This document shows positions 35,940 to 48,857 of a stretch of 64,000 nt of DNA, in pieces (position 1 is the stretch's first letter; each line of letters starts with the position of its first letter). The notes under the pieces are model-generated. The model saw only the letters and a list, made by a program, of their open reading frames with translations, was not told where the DNA came from and made no database searches. This stretch comes from Persicaria tinctoria. Lineage: Eukaryota; Streptophyta; Magnoliopsida; Caryophyllales; Polygonaceae. The stretch covers positions 46,695,745-46,759,744 of the forward strand of contig JBANSL010000017.1 of assembly GCA_037127255.1 (NCBI GenBank), read 5' to 3'. The position numbers and the translations under genes were made by a program.

Positions 35940-37178
35940 ACTCTATTTTAAACCTATTTTCAAATTCCTTTTTTATCTCATTTCTGACGTTCTCCTCTCC
36001 CAGAACCAATGTTCCGCTTGAAGAGGTGATGTTTCGAATTTGTTTCATGTGTCGCTGTCCCGAAGCCACTCGGTGGAAATAAGCCGTGTTCGAGTCTGAG
36101 AGTTTGAGGTGTTTCGTTTTTGCCCTTTGGCTCCAGTATGATTTCTAGAAGAGAAGTAGCTTTTCTCGCTTCGAAATTAGGCGTTTCTCCTTTGCTTGAT
36201 ATATTTGGTAGTTTGTCGATGATCCCATGGACTGGATGAGCAAGAGCCCTGAATCCACCTCTTTTAGTTGGCGGAAGATGTTTCCAAAATTGGTTTTATT
36301 CCATTCCTTTGCCCTTTTTTTCAGCATTTTATGTTTAAACATTAGTTGAAACATAGCTGAGTCAGAGCAGGACGCCCGCCAGAATTGCTTCACAATATTG
36401 CGAAAGTCTTTCCTCAAAAGCCATACATTCTCAAATTTAAAAGGCGGGGCTTTGAAGGTAGACTCGTCGTCGATCGATATAGAAATTAGACAGTGATCCG
36501 AGGAAGAGAATACACCGTTATGGGTTATCATATTGGGGAAAGACGTAAGAATCTGTTGGTGAACTAATACCCGATCGATTTTTTCATGGGTGTTGAAGTT
36601 ATCCTCCACAATCTTTCTCCATGTGATCTGGTTTCCAAACGTGGGTAGATCAAACAACTTACACTCGTTTTTGAAGGATATTAACCGAGAAAATCTTGAT
36701 GGTCGGGTAGCGGCTTCGCCTAATTTGTCAGCACCGCACAATATCTCGTTAAGGTATCCTAAAACCATGCACGGAATAGGAGAGTTGTTTACAATTGTTA
36801 TTAATGTTTCCCAGAAGGCATCTTTATCATTTAGATTTGGTGGTGCATAAACGAAGAGAGCCAAAATCGGGAATCCACTCTGCAAGCTTTCTAGTCCGAG
36901 TCCAATAATACGGTGAGTGTGCACGATCACTTAGATTGATACATTAAGCATCTGGTGAGACTTTCAAATGACCCCAATGCTGCCCGATCTCCCAATGGAC
37001 GGCGACCAAACCCCTTCATCAAACCCAATATTTTTCCACAACTTATCGTCCGGAATTTTTTCCGATTTTGTTTATGCTAGCAACAAGATTTGAATGTGTT
37101 CGTTTTTACCTAGTGAATCTATTTCCGTTCAGAATGTACACTTTCCGATTCCACGGCAGTTCCAGAAGCATATCTTCA
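35940..37178 (-). pseudogene. LINE A ORF2 N-terminus: endonuclease and start of RT
   Basis: Starts MKICFWNCRGIGK at 37178, the usual plant L1 endonuclease start, then meets several stops up to about 36930. 36930-36145 is open and contains the exonuclease-endonuclease-phosphatase fold (FVYAPPN, WRKIVEDNFNTHEKIDRVL, SSSDHCLI). The usual GDFNE site reads GYLNE, losing a catalytic Asp. Sequence like the RT N-terminal region of LINE B (43700-44060) follows to the Sirevirus insertion. Confidence 0.8.
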
Positions 37179-38404
37179 TAAAACATCCTTGATGATGAAA
37201 GGACTAAGAGGCGGAGTCCTTACATCGACACAGTTTTGATAATCTAGTTTGTAAATACTCCTCAAGAGCCTTATGTTGTGGACACAAAAACTACACGTAA
37301 CCCAATCCATGCTAGGCCAAGAAACCCAACTCTTGTGATGGGGCCAAGCCGATGAAGTGAACTGCCTGGCCCAACAGCCCCCTTTCAGCACCATATTCAA
37401 ATAATTTGAGAGCGGACGGGGACTAAATTGCAAGCTCCACATCAGCTTCCGATCCACCACTAGGGCGAGACCATGCAATCCAGCACCCCGGTATGTTGTA
37501 TAGGAGGCAGTCGACGATCCTCGTAGATAGATCCTCCGATTACGACAAGCCACGCAAGTCTAGAAAATACCCGGAACAGACCACAAGCAGTGTTGGAAGT
37601 AATCGAAACACTGCCATTGTCGATCAGACCAACCGTCCCAATCTAACAGACATGACCAAACCCAGAACTTAACTCGGCCTACTGAGCCATCCCATCTCCA
37701 TCTTTTCCAATAAAAATCTGCTTGAAGAAAGAATCTTTTTAAATAGCTCCCACACAGCCGCAACCCACCCTTTTGATGAATTTTGCCAAACCCCCAAAAC
37801 AGTGGAAAAGCAAGGTGAAAAGACCAGACAACAATGGGAGAATGACCCACCCCAAGCCTAAGAAAGCCAGTCCAGAAGCACATTAGAGATACCAAAGCCA
37901 GAACAATCAGAGCAGCAAACGTAAAGCAATTCCAGACCCACCCAGTTGCACTAAGATTTCGGCAAGCCACAACCGACACACTGATGAAGTAGCAGCAAAA
38001 ACCAGAGTCAAAGTACATTAAACAACTTGAAATAGAGCATTTCATATAATAGTTGTTGGGGAACATACATACGCCTGTCCGGGAACAAATATACCCCATT
38101 GAAACATGAAACCTTACAATAGCAGCTAGGTGAAAACATAAATACAGCACAGCAAAGGTGCAATTTAGATTACAAAAAGAGTCATACACCAACACATTTA
38201 AACTATGTTGTTTAATAGAAATCTTGAACAAACCACCTGAGAGCAACCGTGACTGCAGGCCGATAAGGATTCCAAGGGAAAGGCGGCGTCGGGTCGGTGG
38301 TGGATTCAACACTCATAATCTGAGCAAGCATTTGTTGTTGCTTGCCTGCATAAATTGCCCGGCTACACCAAAATAGGAAATAAGGCCGACAGTGGATAGG
38401 AGGA
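37179..38404 (-). other. LINE A ORF1-ORF2 spacer
   Basis: About 1.2 kb between the ORF1 stop (38405) and the ORF2 start (37178). The long frame at 37560-38312 has Cys/Phe-rich, non-conserved composition and is probably chance. Confidence 0.55.
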
Positions 38405-40113
38405 CTAAACATGGAAACATTTGTTGTTGCTTGCCTGCATGTCGGAGCAAGCAGCGTCGGATTCATCCAGCTGTAACTTCCTTTTGCAGGAGGAAGACCT
38501 CGACATGGAGATTGAGCCCGCAGTGCCTGACTGAGCCGCCACACCTGAGGTGCCAGCCAAGGCAGCAACCGAAGGGGCAACACGCATAATCTGATCCTGA
38601 GCAGCAACATCCTCTAAGCGCACCTCCGAAGAGAGAGCGAAGTCTTCAAGCATTCGATCGAGCGCGTCGTTGGTGAAGTCTGCTGGCAAAGGCCTGCACT
38701 CATGAATCAAGGCTGGATCTTCATCATAATCAACCATGTCGAGGTCGAAAACCTCATAGAAGGTTGAATCGGAGAGCGCATGACCATAGCCCGGTGATGC
38801 ATATTTCTCGAAAGCAGAGAAATGCTCCGACTGCACACCCACAGCAGGGGCAGCAGTGAACGCAGTGGGTTCTTTGATGGACTCAATAACAGACTCCGGA
38901 GCCAGAGGTAGGACAACCGAAGGTGGGCTAGCAATGGGAGCAAGAGTTCCAGACCCCGGCAACGGCGCACACACCACAGCAGTAGGGGGAGCAGTAGAGT
39001 GGGTCTGGGCGGTATTGGGATCCGGCATAGCAGAAGATGAATCAGCGAGGCTGTCAGAAGATACAGACTTGGAAGAGTCGGAGCTGTCATCTACGTTAGA
39101 GCCAAACAAAGCCAATAGAGCAGCCTTTGAGTGGCCGAACCTAGGAGGAGTAGCCTTCTTCTTCGAGGCGACTCTAGTCCATTCACCTCCAGTTCCCGAA
39201 TCCACCAACACTGGCAGAGCATCATCAGGAAACTGATCATCCGGGATTGGACCATCGTGGGCAGACGGCAAGTTTTCCAATCTTGAAGGGCAATCTGCAA
39301 AATCATGGTCAGGAGACCCACAAGCGCCACATCCGTAAAAAATATACTCAATCCAAATCGGATAAGAAACCAGCTCCTCCGCCTCATTGAGAACTTGGAT
39401 CCGGAATTCTGGAATCCTAGTGATATCAACCGATGCACAGATACACGGATAATGGAACCTCGCGCCATTCTTTTCGAATGCCGCAACTCTGATCACATCA
39501 CCGATCTTGTTGCCTTCAATCAGGTCGGTCAGCACCTTGTCGCTAATGTATTTCATAGGTAGCCCCGGGATGCAAATCCAGACATCCAATTTGGTAAGCG
39601 ACTCAGAGAGAGGATTGAAATCGATACGCCAAGGACGGATGACCAACATTTGCTTCTTGACGTGAAAGGGTCTTCCCTGCCAAACTCTCTTGCAGTCGTC
39701 CGCTAAGTCGAAGCGGATTTCCATCCAGTTATTCCACATAGGAATAATTTGGAATCCTCCACTAATAAACTTCCAATTGAAAGAGATTTTTTTCCTGATC
39801 GTGATAATCGAAACAGGCTCGCCAATAATGGTAGCAAACACTGAGGTTTGGCTGAGATTTATAATGTTGTCTTGAACACCGTTAAGAACACCTTTCAGTT
39901 TCTCCAGATTGAGTGATTGCCTCTTAGGCTTGTTCTTCTTTCCTGCAGTAAACTGACCACTACAACCCCTGGAAGAGGGGTAGCATCAGCATTGTTAGTG
40001 GCCTTGCTAGGAGGGTTTGGGCCCTTTCAGGATTTGGGAGGGGAGAGAACCGAGTTCACTAACCCCATAGGTTCCTTACCTGAGCGGTGTGCGGTCTGAG
40101 ACGAATCCTCCAT
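38405..40113 (-). pseudogene. LINE A ORF1 (DUF4283-type RNA-binding, zinc knuckle)
   Basis: ATG at 40113 begins MEDSSQTAHRSGKEP and stops at 40027. The conserved part resumes near 39841 in another frame and is open to 38405. It contains the DUF4283 core (NWKFISGGFQIIP, VWQGRPFHVKKQML) and a knuckle CGACGSPDHDFADC, then a long Ser/Pro/Ala-rich tail. ORF1 proteins bind LINE RNA. A frameshift separates the first ~30 residues from the rest. Confidence 0.8.
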
Positions 40114-40737
40114 GGTATGCCAGAACAAATGACAACAGTAGACACTAGTGATCAAGAAAGGGAAGAGAGAGTAGATTAGAGGGGGAAGAGGAGAAAGAAG
40201 AGCGAGGAGAGGGCGATAGTGCAATCCCAAGCCCCAATTTATAGCAGTCCCAACACAATACCTCATGAGAGAGCAACAATACTCAATCAAACTCACACCG
40301 ATAGGTACAATCATGCCCCAAATCTCCCAAATTAGATCGGCAGAATCACAACAGGGAGGTCGCCTAGAGAGAAAAGGCCAAGGAAGGGGTTTCACAGGGG
40401 TTGTAGGTGGCGGGTTACAGAAGAACAGTTGTTTGGTCAGACAATTGGCCCGGAACCACATTGAAATCAAACGGCTAGGGCACAAAGCACTACCCCCTAG
40501 CAGCTCCACGAAGGGACGAACCGGTCCCTCCCACAGACGACACGGATGCACGAGAACCCCCATCCAATGATTACCCTTAGAGGCAAACAGGAGAAAGCGC
40601 TGCCAGCACAAATGGTTGATATGGTGGCCGCCATACCCACTAGAGCAGAGATTCGGGATTGATTTTCGGCCGTCACATGACGGATTTTTCTATGGGCGCG
40701 TGGAGCGCGTACTCCTGTCATGGGGATATTACTCCAT
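40114..40737 (-). other. LINE A 5' UTR
   Basis: GC-richer leader upstream of ORF1, ending at the target duplication. It would contain the internal promoter; no motif could be assigned. Confidence 0.55.
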
Positions 40738-40752
40738 GGAGCCTGTAGATAT
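40738..40752. repeat. LINE A target-site duplication, 5' side; also 3' insertion point of LINE B
   Basis: GGAGCCTGTAGATAT, 14 of 15 identical to 20407-20421. The poly(A) tail of LINE B (T-run 40753-40761) starts directly after it. Confidence 0.8.
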
Positions 40753-40789
40753 TTTTTTTTTGATTGAGTAAGAATTCGGATGCATAATG

Positions 40790-41930
40790 CTATCCGATAG
40801 CATCCTTTCGGATGAGGTCTAGAAGACCTGGATCATTGTATAAGTTAGGGATGGGGGCAATATGAGCAAGGTGTGCAACCTTATCTGCCACGCAATTGCC
40901 GTTACGAAGAACGTGTGAAAACTTAACTTCATAAAACCCTGTGAGTAGTGTGGTAATGTCTGACATAATAATATCAATAACCCACGGGCATTTGATCTTT
41001 TTTTTTGTAGGTGGTTGATGATGGCCAGAGAGTCGCCTTCAATTATGATTTCTGGGATTTTTAACTCGAGAGCCTTTTGAATTCCAAGTCTTAGTGCTAG
41101 AGCTTCAACAACTAAAGGGGATTGTTGCCCTACTAGCTCGTTTCCCATTGCAATTGGATCTCCTGTGCTGTCTCGGATGATGTACCCAGTTGAGTTCTGT
41201 CGTTGACCAGAAGCCACGCTGTCGAAGTTTAGTTTCAGTTTCCCATCCGGGGTTTTTTTTCCATTTCTCCCTCAATCCGCTCCTTTTATACGTGCTACAG
41301 TTATTTGTTTTATAATTCGTGTCTTCACATGCATCGTCTTCAGCGAATCTTCTGGCTTTATTCCATTATTTGATATTTGTCTGTATATGTTTTTCAAATT
41401 CTTTTAACCTTGGCACCTGTTTTTGCTGGAAGATTAGTTTGTTACGAATATTCCAGGCGGTCCATCATTGGAAGACTATTTTTTGTTTTTGATGTGGATC
41501 AAGTATACCGCTTAGTTTAGCCAACAATGTTTCTGCGTTTCTCGATAGCAGGATACTATTTGCTAAAGCCGATTTCACCTTTGATGATAGGCTGTGGCTG
41601 CATGGTGAGAATTTACATTCGAATAATATATGGGTAGCATCTTCTTCGTGATGATTATACACAGCATAGTATGGTGGAATAGCGATTCCTCTTTTGGCCA
41701 ATCTGGCTGCAGTTGGTAGTCCATTCAGACAAATTTTCCACATGAAATTCTTAATTTTGGGGGGGGGGGGGGGATATCTAATTTCCATATCCATGCATTA
41801 TTATCGTTATTGAGCTTTGTCGATCTTGTGATGAGCTTGTATGCACTAGACGTTGTAAACCATCATTTTTTGTCGGGCCACCAGTACATTCTGTCCCGTA
41901 TTTGATTCATTGGGAGAGGCACTTCTGAAA
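40790..41930 (-). pseudogene. LINE B ORF2 C-terminus: zf-RVT and RNase H
   Basis: zf-RVT block KIKNFMWKICLNGLPT with Cys/His residues near 41650; RNase H block STGYIIRDSTGDPIA, VVEALALRLGIQKALEL ending DLIRKDAIG and TAG at 40790. Frameshifts lie at the G-run (41760-41773) and a T-run near 41000. Confidence 0.8.
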
Positions 41931-41931
41931 T

Positions 41932-44063
41932 TTATTGCGCAACATTATTCGGAACAACCGTCCTTAGTTTTTCCAAACACCATTTTCCATTTTGAATGTA
42001 CTGATCAATGGTTTCCGCCTTGTTGATCTTAGTTGGATCGAGACAGTTATTCAGAATATTCTTGACCGGGGCCCATTCGTCCTGCCAGAACTTGATAGTT
42101 TTCCCATCCCCCACTGACCAAGTTAGTCCTTCTTTGAATGGTTTAATAAGTTTCCTCAGTTGCGTCCATTGCCAAGAAGCATTTCCTCTTTTTCCGAAAC
42201 TTAGGATTGAGGTTGATTTTAAATATTTGTGATTAATGATTTGCACCCAACAATTGTCTGGTTCAACAATTATTTTCCAGATAAGTTTCATCTGTAAATC
42301 CTCATTCATTTCCTTTGTTTTCCTTAACCCCATTCCCCCCTTACTTTTTGGTCTGCAGACTTTATCCCAACCTATTAATGGTTTATATTGAAGATCTTTG
42401 TTCCAGAAAAAGGTCCGGTTGATTTTATCAAGTTTAGAGTGAAGTGTCACTGGTAACATGAAGCTTTGCATTGCAAATAGTGGTTTTGAGGCAAGGTTAG
42501 AATTTATTAACACCGACCTGCCATGTTGAGATAGTGAGTCAGCTTTCCATTTTGATAACTGACTGGTAGTTTTGCTGATTATTTCTTCAAAAGTGTCTTT
42601 ATTTACTCTTCCCTCAACGATTGGGCAGCCCAGGTATTTGTCTAGTTTAGTGTGTTTTGATATTCCCAAGCATCCTTCAATAGTTGTTGTTCGCGATGTT
42701 GGTATCCCTGGCGAGCCTTGGAAGGCTGATTTGTTGTAGTTGACTTTCTGTCCTGAGATTTGACAGTAATCGTCGACTATTTTCCTCATCTTTTCACAAG
42801 CTGTCATATTTCCTTTTGTGAATATAATAATGTCATCAGCAAAAGCCAGAAATGGGATTTTAGGTCCCGTTGAACCAAACCTGAAGCCAATTCCTGATTG
42901 ATTTGAGATGGATTCGAGTGTTAGTTTTTTAGCGAGCACCTCGACTCCTAATATGAAGAGGAAAGGGGACAAAGGGTCTCCTTTTCTTAATCCCTTAGAA
43001 GGTCTAAACACCTCCGTAGGGACATTATTTACCAGTAATGAGAAGGAGACGGTTGTTACACATTCCATTATCAGGTGGATAACATAGTCGCTGAACCCGA
43101 ATTTTCTTAGTACCGCCTCTGTGAAAGTCCAATTCACTCTATCGTATGCTTTCTCCATATCTAGTTTAACAGCTAACCAACCTTCCGATCCTTTTCTAGT
43201 TTTGAAGGAGTGAAATATTTCATGGGCTATCAATATATTATCTTGAATTGCTCTGTCAGAAACAAAGGCTCCTTGAAAAGGATGGATTAGTTTACCAATG
43301 ATCCCTTTAAGTCTCTCTGTTAATATTCTTGATATTACTTTGTAGATTGTTGAACACAGGCTTATTGGTCTATAGTCTGTTGTCTTGGACGGGTTATCAC
43401 ATTTTGGTAGTAGGGTGATCAAAGTATGGTTGATTTGTCGAAGCATTCTGCCAGAATGGAAAAAAGCTTTGACAGCTGTGACGACATCATTACCCACAAT
43501 GTCCCAATAAGTTTTGTAAAACTCTGTCGTCATTCCATCTGTTCCCGGAGATTTATTGAGACCGAGAGACCATACCGCATTCTTTATATCACAATTAGTT
43601 GGTTGTTGGCTTAGAATCCTATTATCTTCATCTGTTATGTCGTGTGGGATTAGTTGTAAATATTCATTGAGTAGTTCTATATTGATTTGCTCCCTGCAGA
43701 ACCTTTTCTCGAAGTCGCTTCTAATTTCCCCACGGATATTCTCTTCCCCCATAATTAGGGTACCGGAGCTAGTTATAATATTACGAATTATTTTCCGGTT
43801 TCGTCTCCCAGAAGCTACTTTATGGAAATAGGCAGTGTTTGAATCCGCTAATTTGAGGTGTTTGGATTTTGCTCTTAGTCCCCAGTATTCTTTTTGGAAT
43901 TTCAGCATCTTTTCTTTTTTCATGAGTAGTTGTTTCTCTATAAGACACTCCTTGCTCGTTCTGATTATTCCCCTTGATTGAATATTCAGCAATTCCTTTT
44001 CCACATTCTGTATTTGGCGGAAGACATTTCCAAATGAGTTTTTGTTCCATTCTTTGATCTTAG
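41932..44063 (-). pseudogene. LINE B reverse transcriptase domain
   Basis: A single open frame of about 690 codons. RT motifs in order: SPGTDGMTTEFYK, YRPISLCSTIYKVISRIL, PFQGAFVSDRAIQDN, VKLDMEKAYDRVNW, KGLRKGDPLSPFLF and the catalytic FADDIIIF. The thumb-side block GGMGLRKTKEMNEDLQMKLIW follows. It ends at TAA 41932, short of the zf-RVT. The RT core is intact, much better preserved than in LINE A, but has no endonuclease. Confidence 0.9.
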
Positions 44064-45493
44064 TGATAGAGCATATTTAGTATTGCATTATAGATTACAT
44101 TTAGCATAGTTTAGTTGTAAATAGTGCTTATTTTAGTTATAATTACATGTTTACCGGCGGTGTTGGAAGAGTCGGAATCTATGCAATTTTATGGTTAATT
44201 TCAGGTAAATGTGGATTCGACGAGGAATGAGAAGACTCGTGGATGAAGGAAGATTCAAGTTGAGGAAGAAAAGTGAAGAGCATGGGAGCGGAGTCGAATT
44301 TCGAGAGCCTAAGTGAATAACAAGTCATCAAAAGTTGTCGCTAGACATGCTGAACTTGTTTCGCACTTTTTGGAGGCCTCGGTGGTCCGATTGACTATTA
44401 TAACCATGCGTTGGAAAGCTCTCTTCGAGATCTACAACTTTCGTGTTGACATCGAGACCAAATTCGAAATGGAAAAATCGCGTTGGCTAGCTTGGCCGCG
44501 GGGCGGCCAAGCTAGCCGCCCCGCGGCCCGAACCTCTGATGAGCGATTTCGTTGATGGCCGGCCACCCCGCGACCTGGGTTGGATTCCCCGCGGCCCTTG
44601 CTGAAACACGCCGTTCAGAATAGATTTTTACTAGGGTTTTTGTTTTATTCTTTGGCCGACTTGTTAGAGGCTTTATAAGACTTTTCTAGTTTATTATTTC
44701 ATTAACATTATGCACTTTATTCCATTGTTGAGAGCGCCGTTGAGCATGAGCAACTAAACTCTCAAGGTTTCACCTACAGTTTGGATCTTTGATTGTTGAC
44801 TTGTGAGTTTCTTAATCTAGTTCTTACTCCTATTGCAATGTTTTGACTTCTTTGTGCTTAATTGCTTGAATGTGTTTTATTCTCTCTGGCCCGATCAACT
44901 AGTTAGAGTAGATTCATTCAATTGCTAGGGTTTTGTAGATTCCTCGTAGCGAACCTTAACCCAAGTGGCAAACATATCCTTTTAGGACTCGTAGGACTAA
45001 TTGGATGTGTAGGAAGTTGAATATATGTTAAATATCAACTCGTAGCTTGATATTGCATGTACCTTGGTTAATTCATATTCTTAATGATATCTCTAGGTTA
45101 AATCTTAACCGTGTTAGGGTTATTTAGAGATAAGGGTTGCTAGGACTCGTAGGACTAGTAATTTACCTAAGATCTGGACAAGGACATTGATAGGAAAAGA
45201 TAAGAACTAGAGGCTGAAACAAGGATCGAATTCATCAATCGAAGTGATAAATTGTAGGTGAACCTATTTCTCTCCACTAAATTCTACAATCAATTTCCTT
45301 TGTTTGTTTTCTTCCACTTTGATAAAAGGCGGACCTTTTACACACTAAAAACCCCCCCTTTCCTCTCTTAGCGATTAGAATTAGACTTGAATTTAATAGA
45401 TTTCCATGTGGATCGATCTCTTACTTATACATTATACTAGTTGTGAGTTTGAGTATTCTTTGGCAAGAACAACGACAGGTTTTCCTCTTGTCA
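44064..45493 (+). repeat. Gypsy-type LTR inserted in LINE B
   Basis: 1430 bp, TGATAGAG...CTTGTCA, followed by a primer-binding site of the GCGCCGTTGCCGGGGA type. It resembles the minus strand of the 25135-26809 LTR at its start and in a block near 44935-45000, so it belongs to a related family. It contains a perfect 15-bp GC-rich inverted repeat at 44485-44517. Confidence 0.8.
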
Positions 45494-45800
45494 AATTTTG
45501 CGCCGTTGCCGGGGAAATCTTATTAAATTCTAGTGTTGTTTAATCGCTAACCTTAGTGTGGACCACATACATGGTCTGCACTCTTGCTACTAACATATGT
45601 TGAAGGTGAGGTTATTGCAGTTACATGGAGAGAGTTTTCATCAATACTTCATCAGACGGCATGAGTACATTAACGATCTTTGTTCATGGGGTTATCAAGA
45701 TACATAGCTTCAGACAGAGACAGATTATACTCAAATGTGGTGGTATTTGGGATGTAATTATTCATGTGTGTGATCCTTCTATGCTTATTTTTTTCCTTCT
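45494..45800 (+). mobile_element. 5' internal fragment of the Gypsy-type element
   Basis: Begins with the primer-binding site (about 45498-45516), then about 280 bp without coding content. No second LTR is seen, so the element is truncated; the right border is approximate. Confidence 0.55.
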
Positions 45801-46556
45801 ACGTGTTCTGTAATCGAACGTACTTTTTGTGTATTAGTTAATCTTGAGTTAAGCGTTGTGTGTTTTGCATAGTTTTGCTTAACTAGAATTCTATTACACT
45901 CATATGTATGTACGAGTGTAGTCGGTTGAATATGATAAATATAGGTATGAGAATGGGGTAATCTTTGCCTATAGTGTTCCATATATTTAGTCTGTTTATA
46001 ACTTTTAAAGCACCTCATTTTGGATGGCTTGTCGTCTCTTAGCCAATTACTCGTTACAGTTTTTGAACCTAGATGATGCCAATATGTCCTCGCTTTAATT
46101 CCACAAGAGCAGATTATGGTTTCATCCAGTACTAATGTGAGTTTAAAATCAATACCTAAAGTGTGTAGGTACAAATAGAGCAGTAAACTTCCATAATACT
46201 TGTTTACAAAATACTTCATATAATTATAATACCATGAATCACAACAGAGTCTACCCAAATCAGTGCAAAGGTTACAAGTGATAAGATTCAACATACTTCC
46301 AGTAGATTGATAGCTAATAAGAGATAGTCTAGGACATAACCAAATACAATAGAATCCACTAAGGATTAGCCAAAAGTAAACCCCATAAGCCGAGCAGTTG
46401 TTGAACTTAACCCATAACATGATTATAATAAAACCATCCTCTAAATAAGAGCCCAAAAGGAGGATACTAACCTTAACCAATGGTTTCATTATTTTCATGG
46501 TTTGATTGAAACCCCAACCATCAAGGATCTCAATCCACCAGCCCATACTTGTTGCT
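45801..46556 (-). other. LINE B ORF1-ORF2 spacer
   Basis: Sequence between the truncated Gypsy-type fragment and the ORF1 stop. The long minus-strand frame has Cys/Tyr/Leu-rich, non-conserved composition. No gene supported. Confidence 0.5.
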
Positions 46557-48144
46557 TCACTCATGTTTCCCCTTCTTAGCACTGCCCCCCATCAGAATAA
46601 GGTTGGAGCGGGCGGAATCACCATCCTCGATCGTCGCTTTGCGCTTTCCCGACTCAGACTTGGAGGCACCACTCATCTTAGCTATTTTCGGGGCTTGCAT
46701 CATTCCAGGGAGTGCCTCAGTGATACAGAACTGCTCTTGCAGAGAAGCAGCAAGACGTCCAGGCTTACTCAGATCAGGCAACAGAAACTCCACTGAAGAA
46801 GGGACATCAACCAACATGGCTTCATAGTCTTCTTGTGTAAGACCTGGATCAACCAAACCCTCCTCAGTTAAGATTTCGTCCAGGAATTCTTCTTCATTCA
46901 TCTCCTCGTTATCATCATCGTCAGCAGCATCAAAGTTCTGATCGGGTTGCAATTCCGCCAAGACATGGAAGTCTTCATCACTTGGGGGGTTTTCTGCAGA
47001 AAGGGGAAACATCTCGACAACAGTGATGGAAGGTGGTGGGATAGCCTCAGCAACATCATCCAAAACCACAGGAGCAGAAGTCGAGATCTCCGAAGATTTG
47101 GGAGATGATTTGGAGGAAGAAGAGACTGAAGACAAGCTCACATTCTTACCAAAGCATTTGAGCAAATCAGCTTTAGAGTGGCCAAACATGGACGGCGGAT
47201 TGAAAGTTGGCTTCCTCGCAGCCACCCTAACCCACTCACCATCTCCATCTTCCACTGCAGCCTCGCCATCCCCTGGCCTGAGGGTCCACAGGAGGGCAAG
47301 ACATAGCGGGGTTGCACCTACATCTTCCTGTAAGGACAATCCTTAAATGAGTGTTCTAAAGCACCACAGCTGCCACATCCCTTTGGGAAATCTTCGAACC
47401 ACATAGGGAATGATTCCACCTGACCATATTCATTGACAACAAAGACACAGCGCCCAGCTACACGAGTAATATCAATCGATACACAGACTCGGGGATATCG
47501 AAATCTAGCCCCCTTAGAATTAAAAGCTGCCACCCTAATAACTTCCCCAAGTTCATTATCCTTAACAATATCCCTCAGAATATCATCATGCACATACTTA
47601 GCAGGCAACCCAGAAAATCGAATCCATAAATCAAGCTTGGTAACAGATTCAGACCAAGGATCAAACTCAAGGCACCAGGGGCGCAATAAAATAAGCTGAC
47701 CAGAGACATGGTATGGGCGGTTATCCCAAACCATGTTCCGATCCTCAGCTAAATCAAACCTCAACTCAAACCAGTTATTTGCAACTGGAATAAGTTGAAA
47801 GCCACCCTTCAGAAATTTCCACACAACCTGATCTTCATTCGGACTTCCTTAGCTTCCATTGGGTCCCCTATGATTGTAGCGATTAGAGAGGAGAGGTTCA
47901 GAGCGGAGATGTTCTCCTGAACCTTCCCCTGGAGAGCAATGAGCCTCTCACGGTTGATGGTCCTCCTCCTGAATTTCTTCTCCGCCTTAGCCCTTCTCAG
48001 CGCTTCGTCGTCATCCTTGGGAGTTTGAGCCCCCTCAGCGAGTTTAACGCCCTCCGGCACCCCCTTTCGGGTATTACACTTTCCAGATGCAGGATCTTCT
48101 ACATTCATCACTTTCTTTCCTTTCTCCATGCTCGTAGGAGCCAT
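46557..48144 (-). pseudogene. LINE B ORF1 (DUF4283-type RNA-binding, zinc knuckle)
   Basis: ATG at 48144 begins MAPTSMEKGKK. The frame shifts near 47815 into the DUF4283 core (WKFLKGGFQLIP, VWDNRPYHVSGQLIL) and knuckle CGSCGALEHSFKDC, then shifts again near 47330 into a Ser-rich and acidic tail ending at 46557 with a Lys-rich C-terminus. Same architecture as LINE A ORF1. Two frameshifts make it non-functional as read. Confidence 0.8.
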
Positions 48145-48853
48145 GCCAAACCACAAAATCAGTAGGAAATTGATTAGCGACAGAAGAGAGATTATTGAGT
48201 AGAGGAAGAGAAGATGAGAAGTGTGAGGAAGCAAGCACCAACTAACCCTCCTTATATAGGCGGAGAGATCTGAGGAGGACGAGGATGAAGGGAGCCCAAG
48301 CGTACAGACCCTCACCGAGCAGAGCAGCAATCCTTCTCCCACACGCATGAGGCATCGATTCACTTCACAAAACAGGTGCCAACAGATTGAGGAGCCAATA
48401 TAAATCTCCCACAATCCAAGCTTTCTGACGACCGTACAATGGGGATTTGACCATGGAGGAGGCCGATTTGACCATTCCGACGGAATAATCAACCAATTCA
48501 GACATGGATACCAAGAACAAAGGTTTTGAAGATTTCGATTTGGCTTTAGCTTAAACATATACGCTAACCCCAATTTCGGGTTAACCCTAGAATCCAACCA
48601 GAAATCGCCAGCACAAAGGCTACAACAGGGGCTAGAATTGAAGCTTTGGTGAGACATAGGGTAATCGATCACACAAAGGAAGATAATAAGAAGATTAGGT
48701 AGGTTGAGGTACGGTCGAAGGATTTTCATCGCAAGATCAGAGACGAAGGGGTTGGCACTTGAAGCGATAGGATGGGAGAGGAAAGGGAGAGGAAGCGACT
48801 CTAGCGCGTGTAGGCGCGTTCTTTTTGCTCGGGAGGGTTTTTCTCTTTTGCTG
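48145..48853 (-). other. LINE B 5' UTR
   Basis: Leader upstream of ORF1 up to the junction with P450 promoter sequence. No gene seen. Confidence 0.5.
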
Positions 48854-48857
48854 TGGA

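Larger units (their letters stand above)
35927..40737 (-). mobile_element. LINE A, 5' part
   Basis: Carries the 5' UTR, ORF1, spacer and N-terminal half of ORF2 on the minus strand. It ends at 40737, followed by the target duplication GGAGCCTGTAGATAT (40738-40752) that matches 20407-20421. Continuous with the 3' part before the Sirevirus and Gypsy-type insertions and a deletion. Confidence 0.82.
40753..48853 (-). mobile_element. LINE B (L1 type), interrupted by an LTR element
   Basis: The poly(A) tail is the T-run after 40752. RNase H, zf-RVT and RT follow to 44063. An LTR (44064-45493) and part of a Gypsy-type internal region interrupt. The ORF1-ORF2 spacer and ORF1 continue to about 48144, then the 5' UTR to about 48853, where host promoter sequence resumes. 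The endonuclease domain is not found and was probably lost around the LTR insertion. Confidence 0.8.

Noticed and set aside
37560..38312. 250-codon minus-strand ORF in LINE A
   Set aside because: Lies in the ORF1-ORF2 spacer, odd Cys/Phe composition, no conserved counterpart in LINE B.
45785..46582. 265-codon minus-strand ORF in LINE B
   Set aside because: Spacer position and non-conserved composition; overlaps the end of ORF1 in another frame.
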